Source: Hymenobacter sp. J193
GTDB taxonomy: Bacteria > Bacteroidota > Bacteroidia > Cytophagales > Hymenobacteraceae
Reading direction: 5' to 3'
Assembly: GCF_024700075.1 (NCBI RefSeq)
Contig: NZ_JAJONE010000001.1
Coordinates: forward strand, 744,001-808,000
DNA: 64,000 bases
A program made the translations under genes and the position numbers. Numbering within the stretch: the stretch's first letter is position 1; each line of letters starts with the position of its first letter. The notes under the pieces are model-generated. The model did not search any database, was not told where the DNA came from, and saw only the letters and a list, made by a program, of their open reading frames with translations. Below, one piece after another: positions 9,234 to 19,712 of the stretch.

Positions 9234-10647
9234 GCCAACGGTTTTGTAAAATATTTTTCAGGCGCGGCACCAATTGATCAATGTCTCCCGCACCAACGGT
9301 AGCCAGCACGTCGAAAGTAGTATTGGTTTCGGCGTCGTGCAGCACTTGTTCTTTGGTTTGCAGCAGTTTAGAGGGTGACGTAATATCCCGGAAAATTATT
9401 TCGGAAGAAACTCCCGCCATCGGTAATTCGCGCGCCGGATAAATATCCAGCAGCCGTACTTCATCGGCAATGCTTAAACTCTCAGCAAAGCCAGCGGCGA
9501 AATCCCGGGTGCGCGAAAATAAATGCGGCTGAAAAATTACGCGCAGTCTTTTGCCTGGATATAAGGCCCGTAAGGAACGTAAAAAGGCCTCGATTTCGCG
9601 CGGATGGTGCGCGTAGTCGTCCACGTATATTTTGTCGGGCGTGGTCACGATAAACTCGAACCGCCGCTTTACACCTTGGTAGGCGGCCACGGCAGCTTGC
9701 AGAGGCTGCGAGGCCACGCCCTGCAGCAGGGCTACGCAGGCCGCAGCCAGCATGTTCTCCACATTGTGGTAGCCCGGTACTGCCAGCTTTAGGTCCGGCA
9801 CCACACCGGCTGGGCCGTGCAGATTGAAGTGAAACTGGTGGCCCCGGGCCGTAATAGCGGAGGCATGCAGCTCCGGCCCCTGCTCAGGCGTGAGGCCGTA
9901 GCGGATAACGCGCACCCCGGCCGGCGCGGCCGCCTCTACGCTGGCATCGGCAGTGTGATTGATGATAAGCGTTCCGCCCGGCGCTATCTGGCTTACAAAC
10001 TGCCGGAACGATTCCACCAGCGCATCCTTGTGACCATAGATATCGAGGTGGTCGGCGTCGGTGCTGGTGACGATGGCAATGGTGGGGCGCAGGGTGAGAA
10101 ACGACCGGTCGTACTCATCGGCCTCCACTACTACCGGAATTTCAGTTGGCTTTTGCGTGGCTGGTGGCAGCAGCAGATTGGAGCCCAGGTTCACGGAAAT
10201 ACCTCCCAGAAACGCGGCGCAGGGCACGCCGGCGTGGTGCAGCAGGTGCGCCACCATGCTGCTGGTAGTGGTTTTGCCGTGGGTGCCGGCCACCGCAATA
10301 GTGGGTCGGCCCTGCGTGAGTATGCCCAGCACCTGGCTGCGCTTGCGGATATCGTACCCCTGCTCGCGCAGCCAGGCCCACTCCCTGTGGTCGGCCGGAA
10401 TGGCGGGCGTGAGTACGACCAGTGTCTGGGCCTGGTTTGCGCGCACCTCTGCCGGAATGTTGTCGACGGCATCCTCGTAGTGAATGAGGATGCCTTCGGC
10501 CTCCAGCGCCTGCGTGAGCGGCGTGGAGGTTTTGTCGTAGCCGCTCACGTGGTGGCCATTGGCCTGGAACCAGCGCGCCAGCGCCGACATGCCAATGCCA
10601 CCAACTCCCAGAAAGTAGATGTACGGAAACGCAGCGACAGAATTCAA
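9217..10647 (-). CDS. murC: UDP-N-acetylmuramate--L-alanine ligase MurC
   Basis: Adds L-alanine to UDP-MurNAc with ATP, the first peptide step of peptidoglycan precursor synthesis in the cytoplasm. The 476-aa protein has the N-terminal Rossmann loop YFLGVGGIGMSALA and the Mur-ligase ATP loop AGTHGKTTTSSM near residue 120, then EADEYDRSF, which is typical of MurC. The length is normal. It lies 27 nt after murG and overlaps ftsQ by 17 nt. Confidence 0.97.
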   Translation of the reverse strand: MNSVAAFPYIYFLGVGGIGMSALARWFQANGHHVSGYDKTSTPLTQALEAEGILIHYEDAVDNIPAEVRANQAQTLVVLTPAIPADHREWAWLREQGYDIRKRSQVLGILTQGRPTIAVAGTHGKTTTSSMVAHLLHHAGVPCAAFLGGISVNLGSNLLLPPATQKPTEIPVVVEADEYDRSFLTLRPTIAIVTSTDADHLDIYGHKDALVESFRQFVSQIAPGGTLIINHTADASVEAAAPAGVRVIRYGLTPEQGPELHASAITARGHQFHFNLHGPAGVVPDLKLAVPGYHNVENMLAAACVALLQGVASQPLQAAVAAYQGVKRRFEFIVTTPDKIYVDDYAHHPREIEAFLRSLRALYPGKRLRVIFQPHLFSRTRDFAAGFAESLSIADEVRLLDIYPARELPMAGVSSEIIFRDITSPSKLLQTKEQVLHDAETNTTFDVLATVGAGDIDQLVPRLKNILQNRWHGSEA

Positions 10648-10674
10648 AATCAGAGCAGAACTAGAGGTGAGGAA

Positions 10675-11799
10675 TTAAGAATGCGAGGGCCGGGTCATCA
10701 GCTTTTCGAGCTCATCCACGATGGTCGTGGTGGCATTTGGGTAAGCCAGGCGCCGGATGCTGGCGGCCAGCTGCTGCTGCCGAGCCGGGTTGCCGAGCAA
10801 GGCCAGGGCTTCGTCGTAGAGACGCAGGCCAGCTTCGGCATCCGTCACGAGTAGGGCCGCATCCTGGTCGACGAGGGCGCGGGCATTTTTAGTTTGATGG
10901 TCCTCGGCCACGTTGGGCGAAGGCACCAGCACGCAGGGCTTGCCCGTAAGGCACAGCTCCGATACCGACAAGGCTCCGGCCCGCGAAATCACCACGTCGG
11001 CGGCGGCGTAGGCCAGGTCCATGCGCTGCACAAACTCCAGGGCGTGCAGGCCGGTGCCGGGGTAGGGCTCCATGTCTTCGCGGGCAGTGGGGTAATACAG
11101 CTTGCCGGTTTGCCAGAGCAGCTGCACCCCGGCCGATTTCAGGCGCGGCAGCGCGGCCGCCGTGGCGTGGTTGAGGGTGCGGGCGCCCAGGCTGCCGCCC
11201 ACCACCAGCAACACCGGGTGGCTGGCATCGAGGCCAAAAAAGCGCAGAGCTTCTTCCCGGCTGCCCTGGGCTATTTCGCGGCGTACGGGGTTGCCGGTCA
11301 GCACCAGCTTATCAGCCGGAAAGAACTTTTCCATGCCGCCGTAGGCCACGCAGATCTTGCTTACGCGCCGGGCCAGCAGCTTATTCACCAGGCCGGCGTA
11401 GGAGTTCTGTTCCTGAATGAGCGACGGAATTCCGCGCGAGGTAGCCGCCAGCAGCACCGGCGCCGAGGCGTAGCCGCCCACACCCACCACGGCATCGGGC
11501 TGAAACTCTTCCAGCAGCTTGCCCGCCTTTCGCACCGAACGAAACACGCGCACCGGAAACAGCAGGTTCTGGGGGGTGAGGCGGCGCTGCAAGCCCGTAA
11601 TATCAAGGCCCACGATGCGGTAGCCGGCTTCTGGTACTCGCGTCATTTCCATGCGGCCGTTGGCTCCCACGAAGAGAATTTCCGCGGCCGGATGGCGGCG
11701 GCGCAGCTCATTGGCAATAGCCACGGCCGGAAAGATGTGCCCGCCCGTACCGCCACCGCTGATGATGACGCGGTAGGGCTTCAATTCTGAATTGGGCAT
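10675..11799 (-). CDS. murG: UDP-N-acetylglucosamine--N-acetylmuramyl transferase MurG
   Basis: Peripheral membrane GT-B glycosyltransferase that adds GlcNAc to lipid I to make lipid II. The 374-aa sequence has the glycine-rich SGGGTGGHIFPA at the N-terminus, GVGGYASAP around residue 106 and the donor-site run SRAGALSVSEL about 272-282. Its last codons and stop (CATTCTTAA) match the arm sequence of the AT-rich repeats in this cluster, as does AATTCAGAATTGA at its start, so repeat DNA may have eroded both gene edges. Confidence 0.97.
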   Translation of the reverse strand: MPNSELKPYRVIISGGGTGGHIFPAVAIANELRRRHPAAEILFVGANGRMEMTRVPEAGYRIVGLDITGLQRRLTPQNLLFPVRVFRSVRKAGKLLEEFQPDAVVGVGGYASAPVLLAATSRGIPSLIQEQNSYAGLVNKLLARRVSKICVAYGGMEKFFPADKLVLTGNPVRREIAQGSREEALRFFGLDASHPVLLVVGGSLGARTLNHATAAALPRLKSAGVQLLWQTGKLYYPTAREDMEPYPGTGLHALEFVQRMDLAYAAADVVISRAGALSVSELCLTGKPCVLVPSPNVAEDHQTKNARALVDQDAALLVTDAEAGLRLYDEALALLGNPARQQQLAASIRRLAYPNATTTIVDELEKLMTRPSHS

Positions 11800-11845
11800 T
11801 GGATTGGGTTGGGAAGCAGAAGAAAATCTAATTACTCAGGGTTAT

Positions 11846-13024
11846 TTACGCCAGCGCCGTTTTCTTTGGAATTCGGGCTGTATCGGCCGGCTCACCGGTC
11901 ATGGGGCGAAGCTCCCGCTCCCCGCGACTTACGGCCAAGATGATGCCGATGCTGATACCAGTGAAGATGAGCGAGGTACCGCCCATGCTCAGCAAGGGCA
12001 GCGGCAGTCCGGTAATCGGGCCCAGCCCCACGGCCACGCCCATATTCACCATGGCCTGCAAAACCAGGCTAAAGCTCAGCCCGGCCGACAGCAGCCCCCC
12101 AAACGCGCCGTAGCTGTTCATTACCGTAATCAGGCCCCGGTACAGGAAGGCGAGATACAGAAACAGAATGGTCACGCCACCCAGCATCCCGTACTCCTCA
12201 ATGATAACGGCGTAAATGAAGTCGGAGTATGGGTGGGGCAGAATGTTGCGCTCGGTGCTTTTGCCGGGGCCCTTGCCCGATACGCCACCCGTGGCAATGG
12301 CAATGTAGCTGTGCTCCAGCTGAAACGGCACCGGCTTGGTTTTGTCGGTGAAGTTCTCGATGCGCGACTGCACGGTTTTGAAGCGCTGCCCGGTAGCCAG
12401 GCCCAGGCCGCCCACCACGGCCCCAATGGCAATCATGACGGCCATCTGCTTGAGCGGCACGCGGCCGATAAACATGAGCAGCAGGCAGGTAGCAAACAAT
12501 AGCAGCGCCGTGGAGGCGTTACTCAGGATAATGATGCCGCAGATCAACCCCACCCATAGCATTACGGGCAGCAGCGTGGTCTTGAAATCGTCGACGTGCT
12601 GCTGGCGGCGGCTGAGCATGCTGGCCAGGTGCGCAATGAGGGCCAGTTTGGCCAGGTCGGAGGGCTGAAAGGTTTGGTTGATGACGGGGATGGTAAGCCA
12701 GCGCGAGGCCTCGTTGATGTTCGAGCCCATGAAATAGGTGAACAGCAGCAGCGGCACCGACAGCAGCAGGGCATAGAGCGACAGGCGCGAGTAGTGCCGG
12801 TAGTCGATGCGGTGGGCCAGCCACATAAAGAACAAGCCCACGAAAATCAGCCCGGTGTGCTTGATGAGGAAGTACTCCGTGTTGCCGCCCATCTTTTTGT
12901 AGGCCAGCGTACCCGTAGCCGAGTACACCACCGCAATGGAGATAAGCGAAAACAGAATCACAATGCCCCAGAGCACCGGGTCACCCTTCAGATTGCGCTG
13001 CAGCCAGCTTTTAATGATGTCCAT
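11846..13024 (-). CDS. ftsW: Septal peptidoglycan glycosyltransferase FtsW
   Basis: SEDS-family polytopic membrane protein that polymerises lipid II at the septum together with FtsI. The 392-aa protein has about ten hydrophobic segments, a SEDS sequence GSNINEASRWL about residue 91 and, late, GLGPITGLPLPLLSMGGTS, the family signature for RodA/FtsW. It sits between murD and murG as in other Bacteroidota dcw clusters. Confidence 0.97.
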   Translation of the reverse strand: MDIIKSWLQRNLKGDPVLWGIVILFSLISIAVVYSATGTLAYKKMGGNTEYFLIKHTGLIFVGLFFMWLAHRIDYRHYSRLSLYALLLSVPLLLFTYFMGSNINEASRWLTIPVINQTFQPSDLAKLALIAHLASMLSRRQQHVDDFKTTLLPVMLWVGLICGIIILSNASTALLLFATCLLLMFIGRVPLKQMAVMIAIGAVVGGLGLATGQRFKTVQSRIENFTDKTKPVPFQLEHSYIAIATGGVSGKGPGKSTERNILPHPYSDFIYAVIIEEYGMLGGVTILFLYLAFLYRGLITVMNSYGAFGGLLSAGLSFSLVLQAMVNMGVAVGLGPITGLPLPLLSMGGTSLIFTGISIGIILAVSRGERELRPMTGEPADTARIPKKTALA

Positions 13025-13084
13025 CCGGCGGTGAAATGATGAAGTGGTGAAATAGTGCGTTCGGTCCTGGTAGCAGCGCCCAGG

Positions 13085-14491
13085 CTATTCGTTGGCTTCC
13101 TCGTTGGTTTGCTCATCGGCGAGTGACTGCACGGCGGCGGCGAATTGCCGGCCGCGGTCCTCGTAGTTTTTGAACAGGTCGAAGGAGGCGCAGCAGGGCG
13201 AGAGCAGCACCACGTCGCCGGGTTGGGCGAGTTTAGCGGCGCGGCGCACGGCCTGCTGCATGCTTTGGGTTTCCTCCACCAGCGGCAACACGGGCCCGAA
13301 GGCGGCTTTCAGCTTTTCATTGTCTACGCCCAAGCAAATCAGCGCCTTCACGCGCGACTGCGCCAGGGTTAGCAGCGGGGAGTAGTCGTTGCCTTTGTCG
13401 GTGCCGCCCGCAATCCAGACGATGGGCTGCCGGATGCCGTCGAGGGCGTACCAGGCGGCTTCCACGTTGGTGGCTTTGGAGTCGTTGATGAAGCGGGTGC
13501 CATTTATTTCGCCCACGAGCTGCAGACGGTGGTCGGCGTTACGGAAGGTAGCCAAGGCAGCTTCAATCTGCCCGGCTTCCACGCCGACTACGCGGGCGCA
13601 CAGAATGGCCGCCAGAATGTTCTGGCGGTTGTGCTGGCCAATCAGCGGCGAGCTGCTGGTACTGATTTCCTCGGTCTTGCTGTAGTAGCCGGGCTCCAGG
13701 TCCACGCACAGCCGCTCTTCGCCGGTGTAGTAGCCGGCCAGGTGGTAGTCGGGCCGGGCATGGAGGCTGAAGGGCAGCTGCCGTACCGGCCGTAGAGCTG
13801 CCTGGAAGTAGCGCTGAATAGTCTCGTCGTCGGCGTTGTAGATAAAAAAGCCCTGGCTGTCCTGGTTGCGCGTGATGCGCAGTTTGGACTGGGCATACTT
13901 TTCCAGGGAGTAATCGTACCGGTCGAGGTGGTCGGGGGTGATGTTGAGCAGCACCGACACCCAGGGCTGGAAGTCGTAGGTATCGTCGAGCTGGAATGAG
14001 CTCAGCTCCACCACGTAGTAGTCGAACTGGTCGTCGATAACCTGCTCGGCCAGCGAACAGCCCACGTTGCCGGCCAAACCCACGCGCAGGCCCGCTTCCT
14101 TCAGCAAGTGGTAAGTGAGCAGCGTGGTAGTGGTTTTGCCGTTGGTGCCCGTGATGCAGATGCACCGCGCCCGGGTGTAGCGCCCGGCCAGCTCAATTTC
14201 CGAAATGATGGGAATCTGCTTTTCGCGCAGGGCCTGTACTACGGGCGCTTTCTCCGGGATGCCGGGGCTTTTCACCACTTCCGTGGCCTGCAGAATCTCC
14301 GCCAGCGTGTGCTGGCCTTCCTCGAAGCGGATGCCCGCCGCCTGCAGCTTCTCTTTATAGCTTGGCTTGAGCGTTCCGGCATCCGACACAAACACGTCGT
14401 AGCCTTTGGCCTGCGCCAGCAGCGCCGCTCCTACCCCACTTTCGCCCGAGCCGAGCACTACCAGTCGTTGGCCGTTTGCAGTTGCCGTCAT
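13085..14491 (-). CDS. murD: UDP-N-acetylmuramoylalanine--D-glutamate ligase MurD
   Basis: Adds D-glutamate to UDP-MurNAc-L-Ala with ATP. The 468-aa protein has an N-terminal LGSGESGVGAALLA nucleotide loop and the Mur ATP loop CITGTNGKTTTTLL about residue 112, then ELSSFQLDD and the HRLQ/NDSKATN sequences expected of MurD. It starts 3 nt after the mraY stop, suggesting coupled translation. Confidence 0.97.
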   Translation of the reverse strand: MTATANGQRLVVLGSGESGVGAALLAQAKGYDVFVSDAGTLKPSYKEKLQAAGIRFEEGQHTLAEILQATEVVKSPGIPEKAPVVQALREKQIPIISEIELAGRYTRARCICITGTNGKTTTTLLTYHLLKEAGLRVGLAGNVGCSLAEQVIDDQFDYYVVELSSFQLDDTYDFQPWVSVLLNITPDHLDRYDYSLEKYAQSKLRITRNQDSQGFFIYNADDETIQRYFQAALRPVRQLPFSLHARPDYHLAGYYTGEERLCVDLEPGYYSKTEEISTSSSPLIGQHNRQNILAAILCARVVGVEAGQIEAALATFRNADHRLQLVGEINGTRFINDSKATNVEAAWYALDGIRQPIVWIAGGTDKGNDYSPLLTLAQSRVKALICLGVDNEKLKAAFGPVLPLVEETQSMQQAVRRAAKLAQPGDVVLLSPCCASFDLFKNYEDRGRQFAAAVQSLADEQTNEEANE

Positions 14492-14494
14492 GGG

Positions 14495-15715
14495 TTAGCG
14501 GAGTTTGAGGGTGACAAGGGTAATGACGGCCAGCATGATGCCCACAATCCAGAAGCGCGACACGATTTTGCTTTCGTGGTAGCCCAGCTTCTGGTAGTGG
14601 TGGTGCAGCGGCGACATGCGCAAGAGGCGCTTGCCTTCCCCGTACTTGCGGCGGGTGTACTTGAAGTAGCTCACCTGCAGCATCACCGACAGGTTTTCGA
14701 CCAGGAAAATACCGCAGAGCACCGGAATCAGCAGCTCTTTGCGCACGATGAGGGCCAGCACCGCAATGATGCCCCCAATGGCTAGGGAGCCGGTGTCGCC
14801 CATGAATACCTGCGCCGGGTAAGAGTTGTACCACAGAAAGCCCACGCACGCCCCCACGAAAGCCGTACAGAAAATAACCAGCTCCCCGGAGTTGGGGATG
14901 TACATGATGTCGAGGTAGTCGGCCAGCAGCGCGTTGCCGCTCACAAAGCAGAAAATAGCCAGCGTGATGCCGATAATGGCCGAAGTGCCGGCCGCCAGCC
15001 CGTCGAGGCCGTCGGTGATGTTGGCGCCGTTGCTTACGGCCGTGATGATCAGGATGACGATAGGAATATAGAGGATGCTGTAGAGCCCGTTGAAGTACGG
15101 CCCGGCGTAGCTGAACAGGTTGCCGTAGTTCAGCTCGTTGTTTTTGGCGAAGGGAATGGTAGTAATCATCAGCTTCACGTCCTGGTACACGGTGCTGGCA
15201 TCCACTGCCGACAGGTCGCCGTTGGGCAGCAGGTACTGGCGCACGGTCACATCCTTCGAGAAAAACAGCACCCAGCCCACCGTAATACCCAGGCCAATCT
15301 GGCCCAGCACCTTGAAGCGCCCGGCCAGCCCTTCCTTGTCCTTCTTCACTACTTTAATATAGTCATCCACAAACCCGATCAGGCCCAGCCACACGGTGCT
15401 CAGAATCATCAGCACGATGTAGATATTGTCGAGCTTGGCAAACAGCAGCACCGGCACCAGAATGGCCAGTAGGATGATGAGCCCGCCCATGGTGGGGGTT
15501 CCCTTCTTCTCCATCTGCCCCTGCAAACCCAGGTCGCGGATAGACTCGCCGATCTGCTGCCGCTGGAGCAGCCGGATCAGCGGTGCGCCAAAGTACTGGG
15601 CAATGATCAGCGAAGTTACCACTGCCATAGCCGCCCGGAACGTGGTGTACTGAAACACGCCGGTGCCGGGAATGTGGTAGTGCTGGTAGAGGTAAGTAAA
15701 GAGGTAATACAACAT
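14495..15715 (-). CDS. mraY: Phospho-N-acetylmuramoyl-pentapeptide-transferase MraY
   Basis: Integral membrane enzyme that joins UDP-MurNAc-pentapeptide to undecaprenyl phosphate, giving lipid I. The 406-aa product has about ten membrane segments and the conserved cytoplasmic loops GFVDDYIKV (Mg2+-binding aspartates), [14 protein letters not shown] and [12 protein letters not shown], and the HHHYQKLG stretch near the C-terminus. It is about 40 residues longer than E. coli MraY, as is usual in Bacteroidota. A 139-nt gap separates it from murE. Confidence 0.97.
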   Translation of the reverse strand: MLYYLFTYLYQHYHIPGTGVFQYTTFRAAMAVVTSLIIAQYFGAPLIRLLQRQQIGESIRDLGLQGQMEKKGTPTMGGLIILLAILVPVLLFAKLDNIYIVLMILSTVWLGLIGFVDDYIKVVKKDKEGLAGRFKVLGQIGLGITVGWVLFFSKDVTVRQYLLPNGDLSAVDASTVYQDVKLMITTIPFAKNNELNYGNLFSYAGPYFNGLYSILYIPIVILIITAVSNGANITDGLDGLAAGTSAIIGITLAIFCFVSGNALLADYLDIMYIPNSGELVIFCTAFVGACVGFLWYNSYPAQVFMGDTGSLAIGGIIAVLALIVRKELLIPVLCGIFLVENLSVMLQVSYFKYTRRKYGEGKRLLRMSPLHHHYQKLGYHESKIVSRFWIVGIMLAVITLVTLKLR

Positions 15716-15854
15716 GAAGGCGAAGTCAGCGGGTCAGGAAAATCGAAAGCCGAACAGCAAAATTAGTGCTTCGGGCCGGGTACCGGGTGCGCAGGGAGGG
15801 AATCTTTATGGTTTGGGTTGCTGACTTGGCACCTTAAACACGAGGCGCTAAAGC

Positions 15855-17342
15855 TCATTTACCCAGCAGCGCAAACATTTCGGTCAGCACCTGTTTGTCG
15901 TCAAAATCAGTTTTTACGCCTTTGATTTCCTGGTAGGACTCGTGGCCTTTGCCGGCCACCAGTATGATGTCGCCGGGGCCAGCCAGCGCGCAGGCCGTTT
16001 TAATGGCCTCGCGCCGGTCGGCAATGGTGAGCACCTTGCCCAGGTCCTGGGGCTGCACGCCAGCCTGCATCTGGGCCAGAATATCCTGGGGCTCCTCGAA
16101 GCGGGGGTTGTCGGAGGTAAGCACCACGCGGCTGGAGCCCTGGCAGGCCAGATTGGCCATGATGGGCCGCTTGGCCCCGTCGCGGTTGCCGCCGCAGCCC
16201 ACCACCGTAATCACCTGCTGGCTGGGCTGGCGGATATCGGCAATGGTCTGGAGCACGTTTTCCAGCGCGTCCGGCGTATGGGCGTAGTCTATGATGCCGG
16301 TCACGCGCGTCTTCGGCGACACCACCGGCTCGAAGCGGCCCGGCGCTGAGGTCAGCCCCGACAGCACCGTGAGGACTTCCGTGGGCTCCTCGCCCAGCAG
16401 CACCGCTGCCCCGTACACGGCCAGCAGGTTGTAGGCATTGAACACCCCAATCAGCCGGAACTGCGCCTCGCGCCCGTCGATTTCCAGGTGCAGGCCGTGC
16501 ACGGCATTTTCAATCAGCTTGCCCCGGAACGAGGCCGGCCCGCGCAGGGAGTAGGTTTCGCGGCGGCCCGTCACGTTCTGCAGCATCACCGGGCCGCGCT
16601 TGTCGTCGGCATTGGAAAGGGCAAACGCCGACTTAGGCAGCGCGTCGAAAAAGCCCTTTTTGGCCTTCAGGTATTCCTGGAAAGTGCCGTGGTAGTCGAG
16701 GTGGTCGTGGGTGAGGTTGGTGAACACGCCGCCCGCAAAGTGCAGGCCGGTTACGCGGTGCTGCACCACAGCGTGGCTGCTCACTTCCATAAACACGTGC
16801 GTACAGCCGGCCTGCACCATGCGGGCCAGCAGGGCGTTCAGCCGAATGGCGTCGGGCGTGGTGTGGGTGGCCGGAATTACTTCTTCGTCAATCTGATTCT
16901 GCACCGTACTCAGCAGCCCTACGTGGTAGCCCAGCTCCCGGAACAGCTTGTGCAGCACCGTGGCGCAGGTGGTTTTGCCGTTGGTGCCCGTAACACCCAC
17001 CAGCTGCAGCTTCTGCGACGGGTGCCCGTAGAAAGCCGCCGCCACGCGGGCCATAGCCTCGGCGCTGTCGGCTACCTGCACATACGTAGTGTTCGGGTTC
17101 AGCTCCGTCGGCAACTCTTCGGCCACTACTACGCTGGCGCCCAGCTCCACGGCTTTAGAGATAAACTGGTGTCCGTCAACGGTAGCTCCGCGCAGGGCGA
17201 AAAACACCGTACCGGGCGCGGCCTGCCGCGAGTCCAGCGTAAGGCCTTGTACGGCGGCTTCTGCAGAGCCGTGCTGGGCCAGCACCTGCAGGCCGGCGAG
17301 CAATGCAGAAAGCGAATGAGAGGGCGAAGTCAGATCAGGCAT
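15855..17342 (-). CDS. murE: UDP-MurNAc-tripeptide synthetase MurE (meso-DAP type)
   Basis: Adds the third amino acid to UDP-MurNAc-L-Ala-D-Glu. The 495-aa protein (ATG at 17342, MPDLTSPSH; an upstream extension is open but not needed) has VTGTNGKTTCATV about residue 116 and SDNPRFEEP late in the sequence. DNPR is the motif of meso-diaminopimelate-adding enzymes, so the wall is predicted to be DAP-type. It follows ftsI by 44 nt. Confidence 0.97.
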   Translation of the reverse strand: MPDLTSPSHSLSALLAGLQVLAQHGSAEAAVQGLTLDSRQAAPGTVFFALRGATVDGHQFISKAVELGASVVVAEELPTELNPNTTYVQVADSAEAMARVAAAFYGHPSQKLQLVGVTGTNGKTTCATVLHKLFRELGYHVGLLSTVQNQIDEEVIPATHTTPDAIRLNALLARMVQAGCTHVFMEVSSHAVVQHRVTGLHFAGGVFTNLTHDHLDYHGTFQEYLKAKKGFFDALPKSAFALSNADDKRGPVMLQNVTGRRETYSLRGPASFRGKLIENAVHGLHLEIDGREAQFRLIGVFNAYNLLAVYGAAVLLGEEPTEVLTVLSGLTSAPGRFEPVVSPKTRVTGIIDYAHTPDALENVLQTIADIRQPSQQVITVVGCGGNRDGAKRPIMANLACQGSSRVVLTSDNPRFEEPQDILAQMQAGVQPQDLGKVLTIADRREAIKTACALAGPGDIILVAGKGHESYQEIKGVKTDFDDKQVLTEMFALLGK

Positions 17343-17386
17343 GAGCAAGACAAGCCGGCGCAAAGCCGCGCCAGCCGAGGTAAGCG

Positions 17387-19712
17387 TTATTTTCGGTTGG
17401 ATTTGGTAGACTCCGCCGCACGGGCCTGGGCCTGCTCAGCGCCCCCGTTCAGCTGCTGGCGCAGCTTGCGCTGGCGCTCCAGCAAAGCCGCTTTCACCTT
17501 GGCCGGATCGGGATCGGCGGGAGTGATGAGCTTGTTTTCGGCCAGGTCAGGGGTTTCGGGCGCGGCTACGGGCGCGGCCGGCGCCGAGGTTTGCCCAATG
17601 GGCTGCAACGTGAGGGAAATGACCGCGCCGCGCTGCAAAGGCGCACCCGCGGCCAACGACTGCGCCCGCACCCGGCCGGTGCCGTTCAGGCGCACCCGCA
17701 GGCCACGGTTTTCGAGCAGAAACAGGGCGTCGCGCAAGCTCATGCCTACCACGCTGGGCACGCGGCCGCGCTGCACGGGCTGTTCCTGCCAGGTGAGGGT
17801 TTTGCTGCCCTGGCCGGTATCAGCGCGCACCCAGTCCTCGGCGCTGGTGGCCGTCTGGGAAGGCAAACCCATGTGCTGAGTTACGAGCTGCAGCTCGTCC
17901 TGCATGCCTACCCCAATAGTAGGCATACGCTGCTTTTTCTGTGGAGCGCGGGCCAGCAGGGGGCGCTGACTGGCCGCGTCGCGGGCCATAGCTTTATCGG
18001 CTACCTCGCGGAACACGGGCGCGGCCACGTCGGCCCCGTAGATACGGCCTTTCTTGGGCGAATCGACTACCACAATGCAGGAGTACTTGGGCTTATCGGC
18101 CGGGAAATAGCCGCAGAAGGAGGTCGAGTACACTTTGGTATAGGCGCCATTCTTGAACTTCCACGCCGTGCCGGTTTTGCCGGCCATGGTGAAATCCTGG
18201 GAGCGGATGCCGCGGGCGGTGCCTTCCGTCACGACGCCTTCCATCATGGCGCGCACTTTGGCCAGGGTTTCGTCGGAGCAGATTTTGGGGTTCAGCACCT
18301 TCGACTCAAAGCTTTCCAGCACCTTATCGGCCTGCTTGATTTCGCGCACGATAATAGGCTGCACCTTCACGCCCCCGTTGGCCACGGCGTTGTAGAAGGC
18401 CAGCGTCTGCAGGGGGGGCCAGCTTCAGCTCGTAGCCGATGCTCATGGTGGTAAGCGAAGTGCGGCTCCAGCTCCGGTCCCGGGGGTCTTTGATGTAGGG
18501 CCGGGCCTCGCCGCTCATCTGGAAGCCCAGCGGCTTGTCCAGCCCGAAGCGCTTGAGGTAGTCGGTGTACTTGCTGGGGTCTTTGCTGAAGGTGTGGTCG
18601 GCCAGCCAGGCGACGCCAATGTTGGAGGATTTCTCGAACACCTGCTTCACGGTAATGTTGCCGTAGCCGTGGGAGTCGGTTTTCACGGCCCCCCCCACGT
18701 ACATGCGGCCGTTGCCGGTGTTCACCATGTCGTCGAGGGTTAGGTCGGGGTTTTCCTCAAAAATAGCCATCATCGACGCCAGCTTGAAGGTAGAGCCCGG
18801 CTCGGTGCGCCCCTGGTCGGCAATGGCGTAGTTGTAATCCTCGCGGTACACGCCCTCGGCCACCTTGCCCAGGTTGGCTACGGCTTTGATTTCGCCGGTC
18901 TTCACTTCCATCAGAATCACAGTACCGTACTGGGCGTTGTTGTCCACCAGGGACTTGTACAGTGCGTTTTCGGCCACGTCCTGCAGGTTGATGTCGAGGG
19001 TGGTTTTCACGTCGTAGCCGGGCACGGGCTTCACCTCGGTGCCGTCGTAGATGGGCTTGTTGCCGCCGGGCAGGCGCTCAAACAGCGCTTCGCCGTCTTT
19101 GCCGGCCAGGTGCTGATTGAAGGTGTACTCCAGGCCCGCGCCGTTCTTGTCCTCGTTCACGAAGCCAATGGTGCGTTGCGCCAGCCCGCCAAACGGCCGG
19201 AAACGCTTGTCGACTTTCTCGAAGATGGCCCCGCCCCGGTTTTTGCCGGCCCGGAAAATGGGCCACGTCGCCATCAGCTTCTTTTCCTGGAAGTTGATCT
19301 GCCGGGAGTTCAGCCGGATGTAGCGCACGTTACGCTTGGGGTCGTGGGCGTTTTTGAGCTTGCGCGTGTATTCCTGGGCGCTTTTGTCCCCGAAGAACTG
19401 CGACAAGAGCAGCCCCAGCGAGTCGGCTTTCTGCTCAAACAGCCGGTCGTCCACCACGCTCGGGTCCCAGGCCACCCGGTAGAAAGGCAGCGAGGTGGCC
19501 ATGATGCTTTCGTTGTCGGAGTAGATGTTGCCGCGGGTAGCAAACACGGGCTGGTACACGATGCGCCGCTCCTGCTCCAGGGCGCGCCACCGGTCGCCTT
19601 CCTGAAACTGAATGCGCCACACCTTCATCACGATGGCCGCAGAAAACAGCGCCACGCCCAGGAAAGCCAGCCGGACGCGGGTAACAATGGATTTTTTAAC
19701 GTTTCCTTTCAT
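17387..19712 (-). CDS. ftsI: Division transpeptidase FtsI (PBP3) with PASTA domain, frameshifted at a C7 run
   Basis: Septal D,D-transpeptidase working with FtsW. Two overlapping frames make one 774-aa protein. The first carries the cytoplasmic start, one membrane segment (about 12-31), the RGNIYSDN pedestal region, the active-site STFK and the SSN motif. The second carries KTGTAWKF and a C-terminal PASTA domain (VPSVVGMSLRDAL). The break is at the G7 run 18412-18418: with one base fewer the protein reads KLAPLQTLAFYNAVANGG, matching the family. As FtsI is essential in most bacteria, a sequencing error is likelier than a true mutation. A C8 run at 18689-18696 in the same gene does not break the frame. 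The start overlaps the ftsL-like gene by 17 nt. Confidence 0.93.

Noticed and set aside
16488..17879. 463-codon plus-strand frame opposite murE and ftsI
   Set aside because: Spans two genes in antisense with low-complexity His/Val/Gly-rich translation; a codon-bias shadow.
18689..18696. C8 run in ftsI as a second frameshift
   Set aside because: The frame continues correctly on both sides (YVGGAVKTDSHG), so the run length is right here.
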